Positions 42,590-54,549 are shown, counted from the stretch's first letter. The stretch is DNA of 64,000 nucleotides from Breviolum minutum Mf 1.05b.01 (GCA_000507305.1 DF241558.1:1-64000), one strand, 5' to 3'. The notes: generated by a model not told the origin, from the letters alone. Translations and numbers: made by a program.

Positions 42590-43260
42590 AAAACTGGCAT
42601 TTTTGTCGAAATAAATGGCGTTTTTTGTTTAAATAAGTTGAGGATAATTTTGATTATCTTTTGTCCTAAAGTTTCAGTGTAAAACTTATGTGTGAAAATT
42701 AGGAGGCTTTAGCTATCCCCGCTTGGTGATTATAATGTTTGAGTTGAGCAATAGGTTTCAAGATAAATTCTGAAGAAAATTCATCTTGAAATTTATATTT
42801 GGGGAAATGGATTTTGGAAAATTGATGCGACATATTTTTTTCTATGAGACTGACGCGCTGTGTTCGGATGGTTTTTTAAGCCAAGGACACTTGAAGACAA
42901 ATCAACTTACTATAGTATGGAGCAATACACCTGTGGAGATTGTAGTACAAAAAAGGATTTGGATAATTTCACTGGTAAAATATGCAACTTATAATGCTTG
43001 TTTAGAGAAACGTAGGCGATGGAGAGCAAAAAATCCTGACAAAGTAAACACACAATGGGCAGAATATTATGAAAAAAATAAACCAGAAATCTTAGCAAGA
43101 AACGGGGAATACAGGAAATCTTACAACTTAATTGAACTCGATTGTGACGTTTGTGAATGCAAAGTTAAGAAATGTAGATGGTCAAAACATATCTTAATAA
43201 CGAAGCATTTGCAAAATCATGATGAGAAAAGTTGATTTCCTTTTAAGGATGATGTATCCT
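42590..43260. other. AT-rich island unlike its surroundings
   Basis: About 670 bp dominated by A and T without the tri- and tetranucleotide repeats seen elsewhere. Its second half is an A-rich coding sequence with lysine and asparagine codons ending in A or T, unlike the mixed codon use of the host exons. Probably acquired DNA. Confidence 0.6.
42917..43235 (+). pseudogene. giant-virus-like small zinc-binding protein, frameshifted
   Basis: An ATG at 42917 opens a frame with a CGDC motif and TGKICNL, which stops at about 42990. The other half continues in a neighbouring frame: ACLEKRRRWRAKNPDKVN, then YYEKNKPEILARNGEYRK, then a C-terminal DCDVCECKVKKCRWSKH...KHL block, stopping at 43233-43235. 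Small proteins with an N-terminal CxxC pair, a lysine-rich middle with NK(x)YYEKNK spacing and a C-terminal CxxC-(x)-HxxxxH finger are common in large DNA viruses of algae and protists. The frame change near 42985-42995 suggests a broken copy. An intron is less likely because no splice signals fit. Source and function are inferred. Confidence 0.6.
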
Positions 43261-43561
43261 TTAAAAAAGTGTTTTTTTGGGGGGTGAAATTTGTGAATAA
43301 AACATTTTGTGGTATACGTATGGTGGGAGGGCGGGACGGATTAGAACACGGGAGAACTCACACCTAGCCCATTCCACATTGAGGTAGAAGCACTTGATTG
43401 AATCCTCTTGTGTTGGGAACTTGAACTCTGCTGAAGCTTCTTTTCTGAAGTGCATGCTCTTGACATATCTTAATGCAACAAAAAACTGATATCGATATAT
43501 ATATATGTATATATATACATATTGCTTAGTATATATATACATAATATAATAATCAAATAGC

Positions 43562-43610
43562 TCCTGTCACGTGCAGGATCAGTCACGTTGCGCATTTCCA
43601 CGTGACAGGA
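43562..43610. repeat. perfect 12-bp inverted repeat with CACGTG cores
   Basis: tcctgtcacgtg at 43562-43573 and cacgtgacagga at 43599-43610, separated by a 25-base loop. Confidence 0.9.
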
Positions 43611-43734
43611 ATGGTACACGATCGAACAAAAAAGCCAACAGCCGGGTATGTTGACATCCCATTCCCAGCCAGCCGAATCGAAAACTCATCGCCTTCAGTC
43701 TTATCTTACCCCGCTGTACATCCCTATTGTCTTT

Positions 43735-43890
43735 CTATCAACATTATCATTATCATCACAAGCAGCATCACCAAAACCTCCATCACCATCACCATCACCA
43801 TCATCATCATCATCATCATCATCTTGATCTAGTACAGCATCTACATCCCAGTCCATATCACTAAAGGAAACATCACCATCACCATCACCA
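43735..43890. repeat. (ATC)n microsatellite
   Basis: atcatcatcatcatcatc and accatcaccatc runs. Confidence 0.95.
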
Positions 43891-43903
43891 CAGCAATGCT
43901 CAC

Positions 43904-44014
43904 CTGGAAGTGCTTCTTCGCCAAGGGGTTACCATCATAGAACGTAAAAGGCGCTGTAGTGAGGAGCTGCGCAACGATTTTCGTCGGGAAAGCAGTCTTG
44001 CTTGCAACAGAAAC
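43904..44014 (-). CDS. exon, unrecognised
   Basis: Acceptor gtacag|GTT and donor CAG|GTGAGC enclose 37 in-phase codons: VSVASKTAFPTKIVAQLLTT then APFTFYDGNPLAKKHFQ. Strong splice signals on both sides. No family recognised. Confidence 0.65.
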
Positions 44015-44100
44015 CTGTACCTAAGTACCTACCAAAAAAGAACCTCGTCAATTTTATGGGAAATATATGGAAATCATATCTCGAAGGGATGGGAATCAAC

Positions 44101-44247
44101 CAGCCCGACCAAACTTGTGAGGGACCGGCAAGTTATAGAAAGGTATTCCAAGAGTCTGAGCAAGACGTATCCCACATCCTTCAAGCTGAGTCGTCAGAGG
44201 TGTTTTTCTAGGATCCACAAATTGCTGCCTGGTGCCTCCCCAAAAAT
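44101..44247 (-). CDS. exon candidate upstream of 43904-44014
   Basis: After actacag|AT the frame reads FWGGTRQQFVDPRKTPLTTQ then GIRLAQTLGIPFYNLPVPHK, with a possible donor GCTG|GTTGAT. The phase does not connect directly to 43904-44014, so a small exon or a different donor is needed. Confidence 0.4.
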
Positions 44248-45059
44248 CTGTAGTACTGCGTAGTATTCCTGGTTTCTCTAGCTTCAAAAGGAAACCATGT
44301 AATTTAATTCTAAATTCTATCCATTAAAACCATCTGTTTCCCATGGATCAACTGCCCGCTTTCTGTTGATGGAGTGTTGGAGATCGAAACTCCAAATCTT
44401 TCAGCTGATTGACCACGCCATAGGATCATGAAATTGAAATACAATAAATCAATGCTGTCATTACCTTCTATACACTAAAACTCCATAGAACCCCTGTGAT
44501 AGAACAATAGCAAATCAAACAGCACAAATACTATCTAGTCAAATGAATTCACATGATGTGATCTTTCATCAACCCAGAAATTCCTGCATCAGCCTGAAGT
44601 TCCCCAACAGAAATTACTAGTTCACCAACCTTACTCAAGCCAAATGATGCATGGATCCACAAAGCAAGCTTGTACAACAAGATCTAAGTGATATCGCAAC
44701 AAAAATCACCCAAATGCCATCACGAACCCCCCAAAAAAACAGAGCTTTCATGGCTGCCACCTTGGATCGATTGTTACCTCTGAGCCACCACTCCTGATGG
44801 TGCAAAAGGGGAACGATTGTGACCCGTCAGAATATATGTGAATGATGATTTCTTGAAATATATAATATGTAGTAAATATATACCGAATACCATATAACAT
44901 CATATCACCAAATAATAACCTTTGATAAAGCAATAGTTACTTTGTAAAATACAAAGTATCAGCATATGTGTGGTCGTCTTGGTGGTTGTCGCCCTGGTGG
45001 CAGAAAAAGAAAGCGTAACAGCACTGAAACTTGTAAAACCTGCTTTGTCAGACTACCAT

Positions 45060-45155
45060 TTGCAGAGCTAGTGCATGCTAGTGCAACTTGTATTGACACT
45101 GCATTGCCAGCACTACTAGCGCTAGTATATGCTAGAATTAGGTGGAAGCAGAAGG
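45060..45155. repeat. CTAG-rich imperfect inverted repeats
   Basis: gctagtgcatgctagtgcaa and gcactactagcgctagtata motifs lie close together. The frames open here on both strands (44959-45379) therefore look repeat-driven. Confidence 0.5.
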
Positions 45156-45691
45156 AGCTGGCCCGTCTCCTCATCGGGGATAGGCTCTCGATTGTATCGT
45201 TCGCCGACCGGAGCTGCCTGCACAGGCAGTTTGCCAGTGATGGACCTGATGGAAACCATGTTTTTTTACGCCAAAAGGTGGTGATTGAAATTAATAGCAC
45301 CAACAAACAAAACCACTTGCTTTGGGGCTTACCTCTCCGTGATACCCCGTCTTCAATAGCCTTGAATCTTGAACCTTAAGTTTGAAAGAACAAATCGGTG
45401 TGCACACTACATGTCGTCGTAAGACTCCCTACTTTTAGCCAACCGATAGCATGGACGCGCTTGGAACAAGACTTTAGAACCATGGAGACACATGTCCTAC
45501 TCAGAAGTTTATGTTCTACTCGATTGGCAGACCTCGCCGGTGGCTGGATGGCGTAGGGCCTTGGACTGCTGAACTTCCTCCATCAATGATTTGCACTTTG
45601 CCAGAACAGTGAGAAAAACACTTGTGCTTTTAGCAGTTGTGAGTTGCTGAGATAGGTTGATAGCAAACAATTTACAGCAAGTGAGTATGCC

Positions 45692-45776
45692 TTGTCAGGT
45701 GCTGCTGCGGTTTCTTGGTCGTGGTTGACTTCACAATCTCTCTCCAACTTTTCAAGCACGGCTTGGACTTCCATTC
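45692..45776 (-). CDS. exon candidate, unrecognised
   Basis: After gctctag|A the frame reads MEVQAVLEKLERDCEVNHDQ then ETAAAPDK, with a GC donor (AAG|GCATAC). An overlapping frame upstream (to 45914) is also open, so borders are uncertain. Confidence 0.35.
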
Positions 45777-46008
45777 TAGAGCAGTTTCGGCAATGCGAAG
45801 CAGCCTTGCAATGCTTTCATTAGGCTCCCCCACACATGAACTGCTTTTGCTCTTAGCGGTTTTATCTGCCAGCCACCTTTGCTTGCGAATTTTGGGAGTG
45901 TTCCTTGACAGCATGGGAGACTATGAGGAACTGTGAGGAACTGTGGCACTCTAAAGCTGCTCAAGGTAATAAACCTTTGAAGCTAAGCTGAGCATGTCTT
46001 ACACTAAC

Positions 46009-46179
46009 TCCCTGACTTGCTTTCGGCATAGCTAAGTGGTGGCTAAGCCTTTCAGGCTCTTGCGTGTTGACATGGGGCGATGCTGCTTCTCCAAGCAGCC
46101 CCATGGCACCACAAACAAGACTTGCCAGCTCTGGAAATGTGAGATCTTTGCTTGGGTCATCATTACAACCTCCGATCTT
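46009..46179 (-). CDS. exon, unrecognised
   Basis: 57 codons, phase 0 at both ends: KIGGCNDDPSKDLTFPELAS then LVCGAMGLLGEAASPHVNTQ and more. The acceptor is cttggag|AAG (not AG|G) and the donor GGA|GTTAGT. It lies 480 bp downstream of the intronless ORF at 46660-47925 and probably belongs to a different gene with 45692-45776. Confidence 0.5.
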
Positions 46180-46659
46180 CTCCAAGGGTACGATCAAAGT
46201 GGAACAATACATGAAGCTTAAATGAATCACTAAGAACTAGCGACAAGACCCTGCATGTTTGCAAATTGATAAGGTCACTGCGTCTATCATATCATACTAA
46301 GCTTTAGTTGTCAAATGGCATCCAGCCAGTGTGAAACCTCCCCTGGAGCCGTCGTGCAACGCGACATGACAACACCCTGAGTTTTTTCTGAGTTTATTGA
46401 TTCTCAACAATGGAGGTCGTCAGCGGTCCTCTCTTGTGGGTGCAATCGAAAAGTACGCTGCTCGTTGGCTGAAAGGTGACAAGGCCAAATAAGTCAGAAC
46501 AACAGGATTAACACCCCAAGGAAACACAGAAGCTGATGAACCATGATGAAAGGTTAGTGCATGTCAATGTTGCATGTTCCATGTGAAAGTTTATCGTTTA
46601 CACAATATGCATTGTTAGAAGCCATCTATAACATACCGGTCCGATCCAGTTCGCATCTT

Positions 46660-47925
46660 TCATAAGTGCACTCTTTTAATGCTCTGCCGCTTTCCGGGTA
46701 ATGTCCTGCACATATGGCATGCATATCGTCGTCGATTGTGCTTGCACACCTCCAGGCCTCCACAGTCACCACATTTGGATTTCTGCCGATTGTGCAGGCA
46801 AAACTCCAAATGGCCAAGGTTGTCTCGCTTCGTCGGCATGTCGTTCAAAGCCTGCCACACAACTTTCTTCCCCAAGCGCCCATTGCTTTTGCTGCCCTTG
46901 GCGACGCAAGGGGCATGGCTATGTTGAGGCACCAACACATGAAGCTTTCCTGTTTGTGGATGCCGCCAAACCCAACTGCTGGTGATAATGTGGGAGCAAT
47001 GTGAACATTTCAAGCGAACAAAGGTTTGGGAGTTTGATACACTTGTCAGATTCATAATTTTCTGATTGGGACGGTAGCTGCAGTCCATGCAAGTTGCTCG
47101 GTCTCTTGCGCTGAGAGGTCCATGTTGTGCTTTAGAGGCTGGCACTTGCAAGTCAACATCAGCCTGCAAACAGGTTTGTGCCGTATGCTGGCCTATGAGC
47201 AAATTTTGCAACTGGCTCCATTGTCCTGAAGCACCATGCATCAATTTCTTGCCACGATTTGGATCATCCACCTTCTCATAACTTTGGGGTTGAAAATTCT
47301 CCAACAAGACTGTGATATATGTGACCGCTGCCTCCACTGCCTTGTAGGTGGGAGCGTCTGTCAAGTCCAAGTTGCTGAAAGCCATGATCAGTAATTTTCG
47401 GACACGCCCCTGTAATTGCGACTCTTCACCACTCTTGTCACCTTCATGGCAGTTCATCAACTTGCCAGCATTCCCTGGGCCTCTTCCAACTGGAGGATGA
47501 AGCCATCCAGAACAAGTGCACACTAACTTGCAAATTGCATCCCCATCGATTTCAGCTGCATTCAGCAAGCAGCTAAGCTGTTCTTCTGCGCAAATGACTA
47601 ATTCCATGCGTTCTTGCAGGTCTGCATTCTGAAACTTTGCAATGCTGCGCTGAAGTTTCCGATTCCGCTGCTCTGATTCATCCCACTTACAAGGCTGCAT
47701 GAGCGTCTCATCATCGGGTCTGTTGTCTACTCCTGGAAAAACTCTATGCACTTCAATAGCCTCGGTCTGACCCCTAAGGGTCAGAATGGAAAATGACACT
47801 CTTTGACCGATTTGTAAGTATGGTCCTCTTACAAAGGATAAGCTGCAGCAGTCACCATTCAGAGTTTCAAGTAACACGCGTCCCCCACCATCATAATTCA
47901 GCTGGCAAACATGGCCCAAAGGCAT
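46660..47925 (-). CDS. intronless protein, cold-shock-like domain plus Cys/His clusters
   Basis: A 421-codon ORF with ATG start and TGA stop, exceptional here because other genes are split into tiny exons. Residues 3-60 (GHVCQLNYDGGGRVLLETLN...YLQIGQRVSFSIL) follow the pattern of a cold-shock/OB-type nucleic-acid-binding fold. Near 270-330 lie a CMDC and a CSHC pair. The last 55 residues carry CLHNRQKSKCGDCGG and CKHNRRRYACHMC, two copies of a C-x-H-NR-xxxxC-xx-C motif of the kind repeated in algal and dinoflagellate zinc-binding proteins. An RNA- or DNA-binding role is inferred. The lack of introns suggests retroposition or a recent arrival. No leader-like relic is visible upstream. Confidence 0.8.
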   Translation of the reverse strand: MPLGHVCQLNYDGGGRVLLETLNGDCCSLSFVRGPYLQIGQRVSFSILTLRGQTEAIEVHRVFPGVDNRPDDETLMQPCKWDESEQRNRKLQRSIAKFQNADLQERMELVICAEEQLSCLLNAAEIDGDAICKLVCTCSGWLHPPVGRGPGNAGKLMNCHEGDKSGEESQLQGRVRKLLIMAFSNLDLTDAPTYKAVEAAVTYITVLLENFQPQSYEKVDDPNRGKKLMHGASGQWSQLQNLLIGQHTAQTCLQADVDLQVPASKAQHGPLSARDRATCMDCSYRPNQKIMNLTSVSNSQTFVRLKCSHCSHIITSSWVWRHPQTGKLHVLVPQHSHAPCVAKGSKSNGRLGKKVVWQALNDMPTKRDNLGHLEFCLHNRQKSKCGDCGGLEVCKHNRRRYACHMCRTLPGKRQSIKRVHL

Positions 47926-49500
47926 GGCGCTCGATTTTCATTGCATCTTTGAACTGGAAGCGCAGTTTTTCGAATCACAGCTCTATCATTCATATTAGGC
48001 TGATCCGAACTCACCCAAAATCTGTTCTATCTTGCTTTCTCTTGTCTCCAGACTCCATGGTGACAAGTGTGCCATGATTTCATGTGAATGGCGTGTGAAC
48101 GCTATGAGGCAGGTCCGTTGACATGGTATGCATACATACAAATAGATATGTAGGCACACACACACATACCATAAGTTCAATACACAGCATCTTTTGTCAT
48201 TGGAAACGATGAACGCAGTATGTACCTACACAATCAAAGTTCCGTCCAGTCCAGTTACTTTTAGAGCTGCGATCTAGTCTTCCAGACTACAAGAATGGCT
48301 ACTCTGCACTTCTGCACCCGTTTTATGCGACTAAGCTGGCTGTAACTACTGCAGACTTTTTCATGGAAGCAAAGGAGAAGCTGCGAGGAGATATTTCTGC
48401 ATGAAGTTTAGTGGCAGGTATTGTCATCGAAACAATCAACCCCTCCCAACACAAAGGATAAACCGTTTTGAAGTGCCTCCCCAGCAAGTCATTTCCTTCC
48501 TACTGCTCTCAGTGGATTATCATTCCTAGTATAGCATTATGCTTCACAATTCAAACCCGGCTATGTTGGCTACATCAATATTCTTCAGCTTGCTTGATAC
48601 ATGGAATTGGACATCGCTTTCATGGCTATCAACATGTGACCAATTGACCATATAAACATATATTTCTACAATACACAATATGCGAATATATATATATATG
48701 TATACATTACAAACAGTAATCAGTACAGCTTTGTATTTTGTGTATTAATTGTGGGTGTCTCAAAATGTCTCAGGCGCAGTCCAATCACTTGATTCTTGTT
48801 CTATCTGGGCTGTCAACCAATTTTCCCCATGCTGTATTTGAGTCCACATCCCCGTACACACTTGATGGACAACTCATCCCGCCAACCGGCTAACCAGTTG
48901 CCATCGTTGAAACACTGCAATGAATCAACGGATATTCATTACCTCTGCCGGCTAGCCCGGCACTGTAATCCAACTGCTTGTCTCTAGGCACGACCTGATC
49001 TGATCCCTTCCAAGTGTTTTTTTGTCACGGGTTCCAGGGCAACGCATGTCCCAGTGAGTGAGATTGAAAAAGTATGGTGATATAATGAATAATATGATAA
49101 GGAATATATCTATGGTGAGTCCAAGAGTCTTCTTGTTTTCCTTGTAAGACAATCATCACGATCTTGCAAATGTGATGGTTGGAGTATTTTCTTGCCAACC
49201 ACACAATACTGAATATGAAAACCTTCACATCTCAGACCCACCATAGATATCCATCCAAAACTGGATGGCTCAGAAAACCTCTCCCAACTCTTGCAGAGGT
49301 TCTTCCAGAAACTTCACCTCAGGCACTAGATTGACACAGGTGGCCTCACTGGGAGTTGATACTTCATCCCATAATGGATGGTGAAAATGGTGAAGACCCT
49401 GTCAAAAGTAGTTGATTTGAAGTGTTTCACTCCTCACTCCATAATCTTCATACCAACAACTGAAAAGACAACCAGCCCAACAAAATAAAACAAGGACAAA
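47926..49500. other. no gene seen
   Basis: AT-rich intergenic or intron sequence with (TA)n near 48690-48712. No splice-supported exon found. Confidence 0.5.
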
Positions 49501-49502
49501 AC

Positions 49503-49636
49503 TTCTAAGAAGACTCCGACAGACCCCTCGAACATACCCCAGACCCTCAACTAGCCATTTATAAAGGAAATCCTTTCATATTTGTATTTTGGGGTACCTG
49601 GGGTCTGTTCCAGGGGTCTGTTGGAATGTTCTTAGA
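49503..49636. repeat. imperfect inverted repeat (hairpin or small foldback element)
   Basis: The left arm ttctaagaa...cagacccctcgaac (49503-49548) and right arm gggtctgttccaggggtctg...ttcttagaa (49591-49636) pair over about 45 bases with few mismatches around a short AT-rich loop. It could be a miniature inverted-repeat element or a structured RNA. Confidence 0.75.
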
Positions 49637-50397
49637 AAACTATATGAGACACACACAAACACATGGGTATATCAACATCTATATACTACAACACCGTTCT
49701 CCCCAACTCCCCCCACCCTCCGTATTAAGCATCCGTTGGGCATCCCGACCGCCACATCCGTCGCTTTACCTTGAGCAGCAAAGAGGCGGAGAACATCACG
49801 ATACCTTTCGCAGCTCTCGGTTCCACCCCGGAATCTCTCGGCCAATAGCGTGGCCAAAGCCAAAATTACAACCATGCATGCTGGGACAGGTTGGTCAGGT
49901 TTGGCAAATTAGAGCATTTACTTTTTTGTCATATTCCAAGTGTTGGTCGTCCATCAATTCTTCATCTTTGTAGCTGCTGGTTGAACCATTGGACCATCCC
50001 ACCAAGGAAGAGTGAAAGTAACCACAATCAAACCCAAACCCAACCAACTAGTGTTGATATACACATGCGATATACAGTGTCCGTATTTGGGATATAGTTT
50101 ATACTACAGTATATTATACATAATATGACATGCTCCTCCAGCCAATAACTGTGGCAAAGAATGGCTAGGAATTCGGGGATCCCTCACTAAACATGAGATC
50201 TTGCTGGTGGTCACTGCTGCACCGGGTGGATATATGTATCTTATGCCAATATACAATTTCTATGAACAAAAATTATCCTGTTTCTGATGTTTCTGTCCAA
50301 TATATACACCAAGTCTTATACATGCTACGCACATCCTAAATAAACAAGTATAGCCATTGGTAGCACAGACCAAGTTGTGAAGATCAACTTCCACGAC

Positions 50398-50466
50398 CCC
50401 CGTTCCAACAGCCAGGCACGTTCTGGCAATGGGTGCAACACGAGCTTGCCGCATCGACACTAACAC
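50398..50466 (-). CDS. exon candidate, PAN/apple-like cysteine motif
   Basis: Acceptor cacaaag|GTG and donor GGGG|GTCGTG. The frame VSVDAASSCCTHCQNVPGCW then NG has the CCxxCxxxxGCxxW pattern of PAN/apple domains. A second frame (VLVSMRQARVAPIARTCLAV...) is also open, so the call is tentative. Confidence 0.4.
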
Positions 50467-51305
50467 CTTTGTGACAGCTCGACAAACGGCTCATTTTTTC
50501 AAGTAAAAATACATTGAAAATCAGAATCCCAGGATGGTTTGATCCCATTTCATCCAATTTCACCCTGCTGGCTATTTTTCTTAAATGTTCTTGCATGTTT
50601 TTTGTGTGGACTCTGGGTGGAACTACCCTGATCTAAATCGCAGTCTCAGCTGAACGGCGTTGGCAACTTCCTGCACTTCATTTTCCCAAAAGCATGGATA
50701 TACCGTTTTATCATAGGAATTTCTGGTTGCAGAACGCCGGATACACCCTTGAATGTTGGATCCCAGTTGAAAAAAACACAATGGAATAGTTCCACGGATT
50801 CGCATGCCCCATCAGCCCAATCTTTTCACCAATTTTGAGCAAGGAACTGACAAAACCAACTCCCAGGAGTTTTGACACGCAATCACCTGGGTGATCGTTG
50901 AAATGGACATGTGGAACACTCCATCATTCAGTGTGCTGTTGATGGTAGCCGGGCCATGCAATGCATGTTTAACATATAAACTAATCATGGGCAAACGAAA
51001 ACATATTAAATATATATAACCACATGTAGATGGGCGATGTAGTAATTCCATCATCACTGGTGTGAACTGAGAGAAGTTATAAGACTATTTCCGAAATCGC
51101 ATCCGAATAGAGGAGCGAAATTCCCGGCTTCGTCCTGCTGCGAGACTCTCACTTTGCTACACCACTGGACCAGGCTGGGCAATTGATTGCTCCACGCAAA
51201 CGGACCAAAAACTCTTAATGGTGATTTAATAGGCGAAGCCTTCCCAAAATGGCCGTCATTCAAGCATGGGAATTATCATAATGGTTTGCCATGGTTTGCC
51301 CAAAC

Positions 51306-51437
51306 CAGGGTTTCAGGCGGCAGCTGCAAAGACATGGCCATTGGTCTGCTTCTGCTGGATAGATTCCTGCACAAGGCAAAAGGTAGATTCTTTGGTGAAG
51401 CTGCTGGACTGAAATTGCCGGTGGACACCTTTAACAC
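51306..51437 (-). CDS. exon candidate, unrecognised
   Basis: Acceptor agctag|GTG and donor CTG|GTTTGG enclose 44 codons: VLKVSTGNFSPAASPKNLPF then CRNLSSRSRPMAMSLQLPPE. The plus strand is also open here (51187-51441), so the strand rests on the splice signals and cluster polarity. Confidence 0.4.
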
Positions 51438-51929
51438 CTAGCTTAAACCAATCATCGTCCCTCAGAAATGGTAAGTGGAAAAAGACGTCCTCTTTCCAAG
51501 AGCTGTGAAGCGATCTTAGCTTTGTGAACATGGCACTTTCAAGTCATTGCTGGCAGGTTGAAGGGATATTGACACTATAATCATTAAGCACAATTACCAC
51601 AGGCTCAGGAGCACCGCTCTCTTACACAGCGAGAAAGCTGTGTTGCGAAGCGGTTGACCAAAATATCCGTCCCCCACAGCGGGAAGTTGGTTCATCTTTG
51701 GCCAACGGTTCCAGCCTCCATGAAACACAAGGCTCTTTGCCATTGAGCTCCAGCCGCACAAGAGGCCTTCAATACCGATAACACGATCTCAAGGCACGGC
51801 AAAGGCTGCTTGGGTAAATCTGAGTAATTTGGCAAAAAATAGCTTGTATAGTCGGCTATATGCAAATTCTGATGCAAGAAAATATAAGAAAATCCTATCA
51901 ACAGGAACGCTGGCTTAGTTGTAGCAATC

Positions 51930-53868
51930 TTAAAAGAAATAGTTTGTCAACGAAACAGAGTACAACTGATCCCAGCATTCTTCAACAACTTGGAAACCAA
52001 AAGTGCTGTCTTGCATTTTGTTGAAGTATTTTCGGTGCTCTCTATCTTGGATGCCATTTTCACCGAAACCCGGCTCCACCGTAGCTGCGCTGTAGGTCTC
52101 TGGGCTGGGCTGCAAGTTGCGCCTTGGAGATTCATCGAGATTGCTCATGTATGGTGGACATTCACCAGGCGAGCAAGCAGAAATGTCAGACTCTCGTCCC
52201 GTAGTTGCGTTCCAGACTGCTACTGACTTTTTCTTGTATCATCTTAAACTTGAATCGTAAAATCATTATTCGCATGCTGCATCCAGTCTTTCATTCATCT
52301 CTCCAGCGAACTACTCTCAAGAAATAGAGGCCGCCATTTTATGTTCTACCTTGATTGCTCTCCGTTGCTACTTGCCATTTTTCAATATATATCTAATTAT
52401 CCGTGAATCTTCGATTCTTGACATTCATATTTCATTCCTTCCGATTCTTATGTGAACTTGATTCATGTTTCCTTTACTCTATGATATGCACTATAAGCAA
52501 TACATGACTATGATTGGTATATATATATACATATATATGGTATACATAATGTTTGTCTCATTTTATCATCATCTTCATTGGACACGTCAAAACCATCAAT
52601 GAGTTGTTATACAACACAAAACCATCTTGTGCGTCCATTTTCATATTCCCCTCATTATCTTCATTATCCTATTGGTGATTTCCTTCATTAAATCATTAAA
52701 CACGTGTTTAACATTTTTACGTACATGACTTAAACATGAGCTTAAAAAGCTTGTGTTCTTGAGCTTGCTTTCAATCTGGATGCTTAAATCTCTGCATAGT
52801 ACTCCAACGGCATGGCAATGATCGTAAGCGCTCTTTTGATATCTGGAGAGGATTTACCACCCCAACACTAAGGATGTGTCCCATATTTGGATGCCAAGTA
52901 CTATACGGAATATGCCGTTTTATTCATCTTGAATATTTCACCTATCTGCAAATTACTGAGATCAGGGATGATCAGGGCATTTCCGAGTTTTTGTCCTCAG
53001 GGTGTTTCAGTCCTGCTTCCCTTACCAAACCCACCTTTAAGAGTCCCATGTCACCTTCAGCTGAGTTTGGGAACGCCTTTAATCGAAACAGCAGCTCTAT
53101 GGCCTCCACAATGCTGAAAAAAGAAACCAAATTCGATTTGTCTTCGCCCGTAAAACACACGAACCAGATATCAGATCATAGATCAGTGTATACATCAGAA
53201 TACCTTGCGAAGTGTCTACATAGTTTTAGGTACCCTTTTCAATTTCCTTCCAGAAAAGTTGGTGCGGCCACCAAGCCACCCCAGCGTCACCTGGATCCAG
53301 AGACCTACTTTTGCACAAGTAGCCATGGCAGTCGTGATGGACTCGGAGGCGACCTTAGGGAAATTCCCTGCACTTCGGGAATATTTTGTTTGTCAATTTG
53401 GGGGTTGAGTTGATGAGTTGTTTCGTGTTATTTTGCTGCAAAGAAACCACCAACCCAAAGCAGTAGGTCACTACCGGCTGATGATGGCTTGGCTGCCGTT
53501 GAAGAAAGAAAAGTTGGTGCTTGGTGGTGTTTCTTTCAATCACTACTGTAAGAAACATACGCACGAGTCAAGTTGGATCATCTCCCATAAGGATTACGGC
53601 AAAATTAAAGACCGTTTGAAGTTAGAACCGATGGCATCAGTTCATATCATGACTTCTTGTATGCTGGATCTCTGAAGAAAAGAGAGACCTTTTGCGCATT
53701 TTCAGGGTATGAATTTGATTGGATTTGAGATTCAGTCCTATTCGTCTTGGAATGCCTTGGATACCTTCATTGTTCATTCAACACTTGACATGGCTTTACT
53801 ACATGTTTCTGACAGCTTCACCAGCCATGTTGCTTCCATCTCTAAGGCTAATGCCCAAGTTCCAACAC
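51930..53868 (-). CDS. unrecognised gene, 3' part
   Basis: Minus exons: 53822-53868 (acceptor gacag|GTG, donor CTG|GTGAAG), 53291-53353 (VASESITTAMATCAKVGLWI, donor CAG|GTGACG), 53035-53103 (acceptor gtggag|GCC, AIELLFRLKAFPNSAEGDMG, donor AAG|GTGGGT) and the terminal exon 51930-52122 (acceptor ctccaag|GCG, FGENGIQDREHRKYFNKMQD and ECWDQLYSVSLTNYFF, then TAA). The first three join in phase. Between 53035 and 52122 at least one exon is missing by phase. No domain recognised. Confidence 0.55.
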
Positions 53869-54549
53869 CTGTCAGTTGCAGCAACGATGGCAGCAAATAT
53901 GGCCAATCACTTAACATGACTGAGCTCATGCTCTCTTTGCGCTTGTATACCATGGTAATCCATAAGAATCTTGAAGATTAGGCATCCAAAACATCTTAAG
54001 ACCAAGTCCATCAATGCCAAACTCTGAAATCCGGAGAAACGGATACCTGTAGCTGTGTTGACGCTATTCGATCAAGGTCTTTGATATCCTTTCTACACAA
54101 CTACCGAAAGGATGTATTAAAAAAGCTGTGAAGAATGGCATAAGCTATCGTCCTCACTTGGTGCAGGGTTTCAGTCACAGTATTTCAAATGGGCAAATTC
54201 TACAACTGAAATGGAATTGATATGATTTGGAATGTCTGAGATGAACTTGATCAAACTTTGGCAACAATTTCCATTGAGGTGTCATACAAAGAGATTGTCT
54301 AAGAGAAAATAACAATGAATATAATGAATGTGATATGTTCCAAACTACCGTTACACCCAGCAACATCCACGAATCGCTTTCTATGATTTTGTTGCAGGAT
54401 GCGGCTCCACATAGTGTAGTTTCATATTTGGGATCTGAAAATATGAAATTCCCAGGACTCCTTTATTGCTCCGCCCCATATCCATGGGGGAGTTCATAGC
54501 ATCCCCGCATTAAAAAGACCCTTCGAGGTCGGTTGCTCTACCGTTCCAC

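Noticed and set aside
49800-49875. GC-rich minus-strand stretch after gtcccag with two protein-like frames
   Set aside because: Two frames and two donors are equally good and the acceptor is not AG|G; no basis to choose.
52874-53413. 179-codon plus-strand frame
   Set aside because: Antisense to three minus-strand exons with good acceptors and donors that join in phase.
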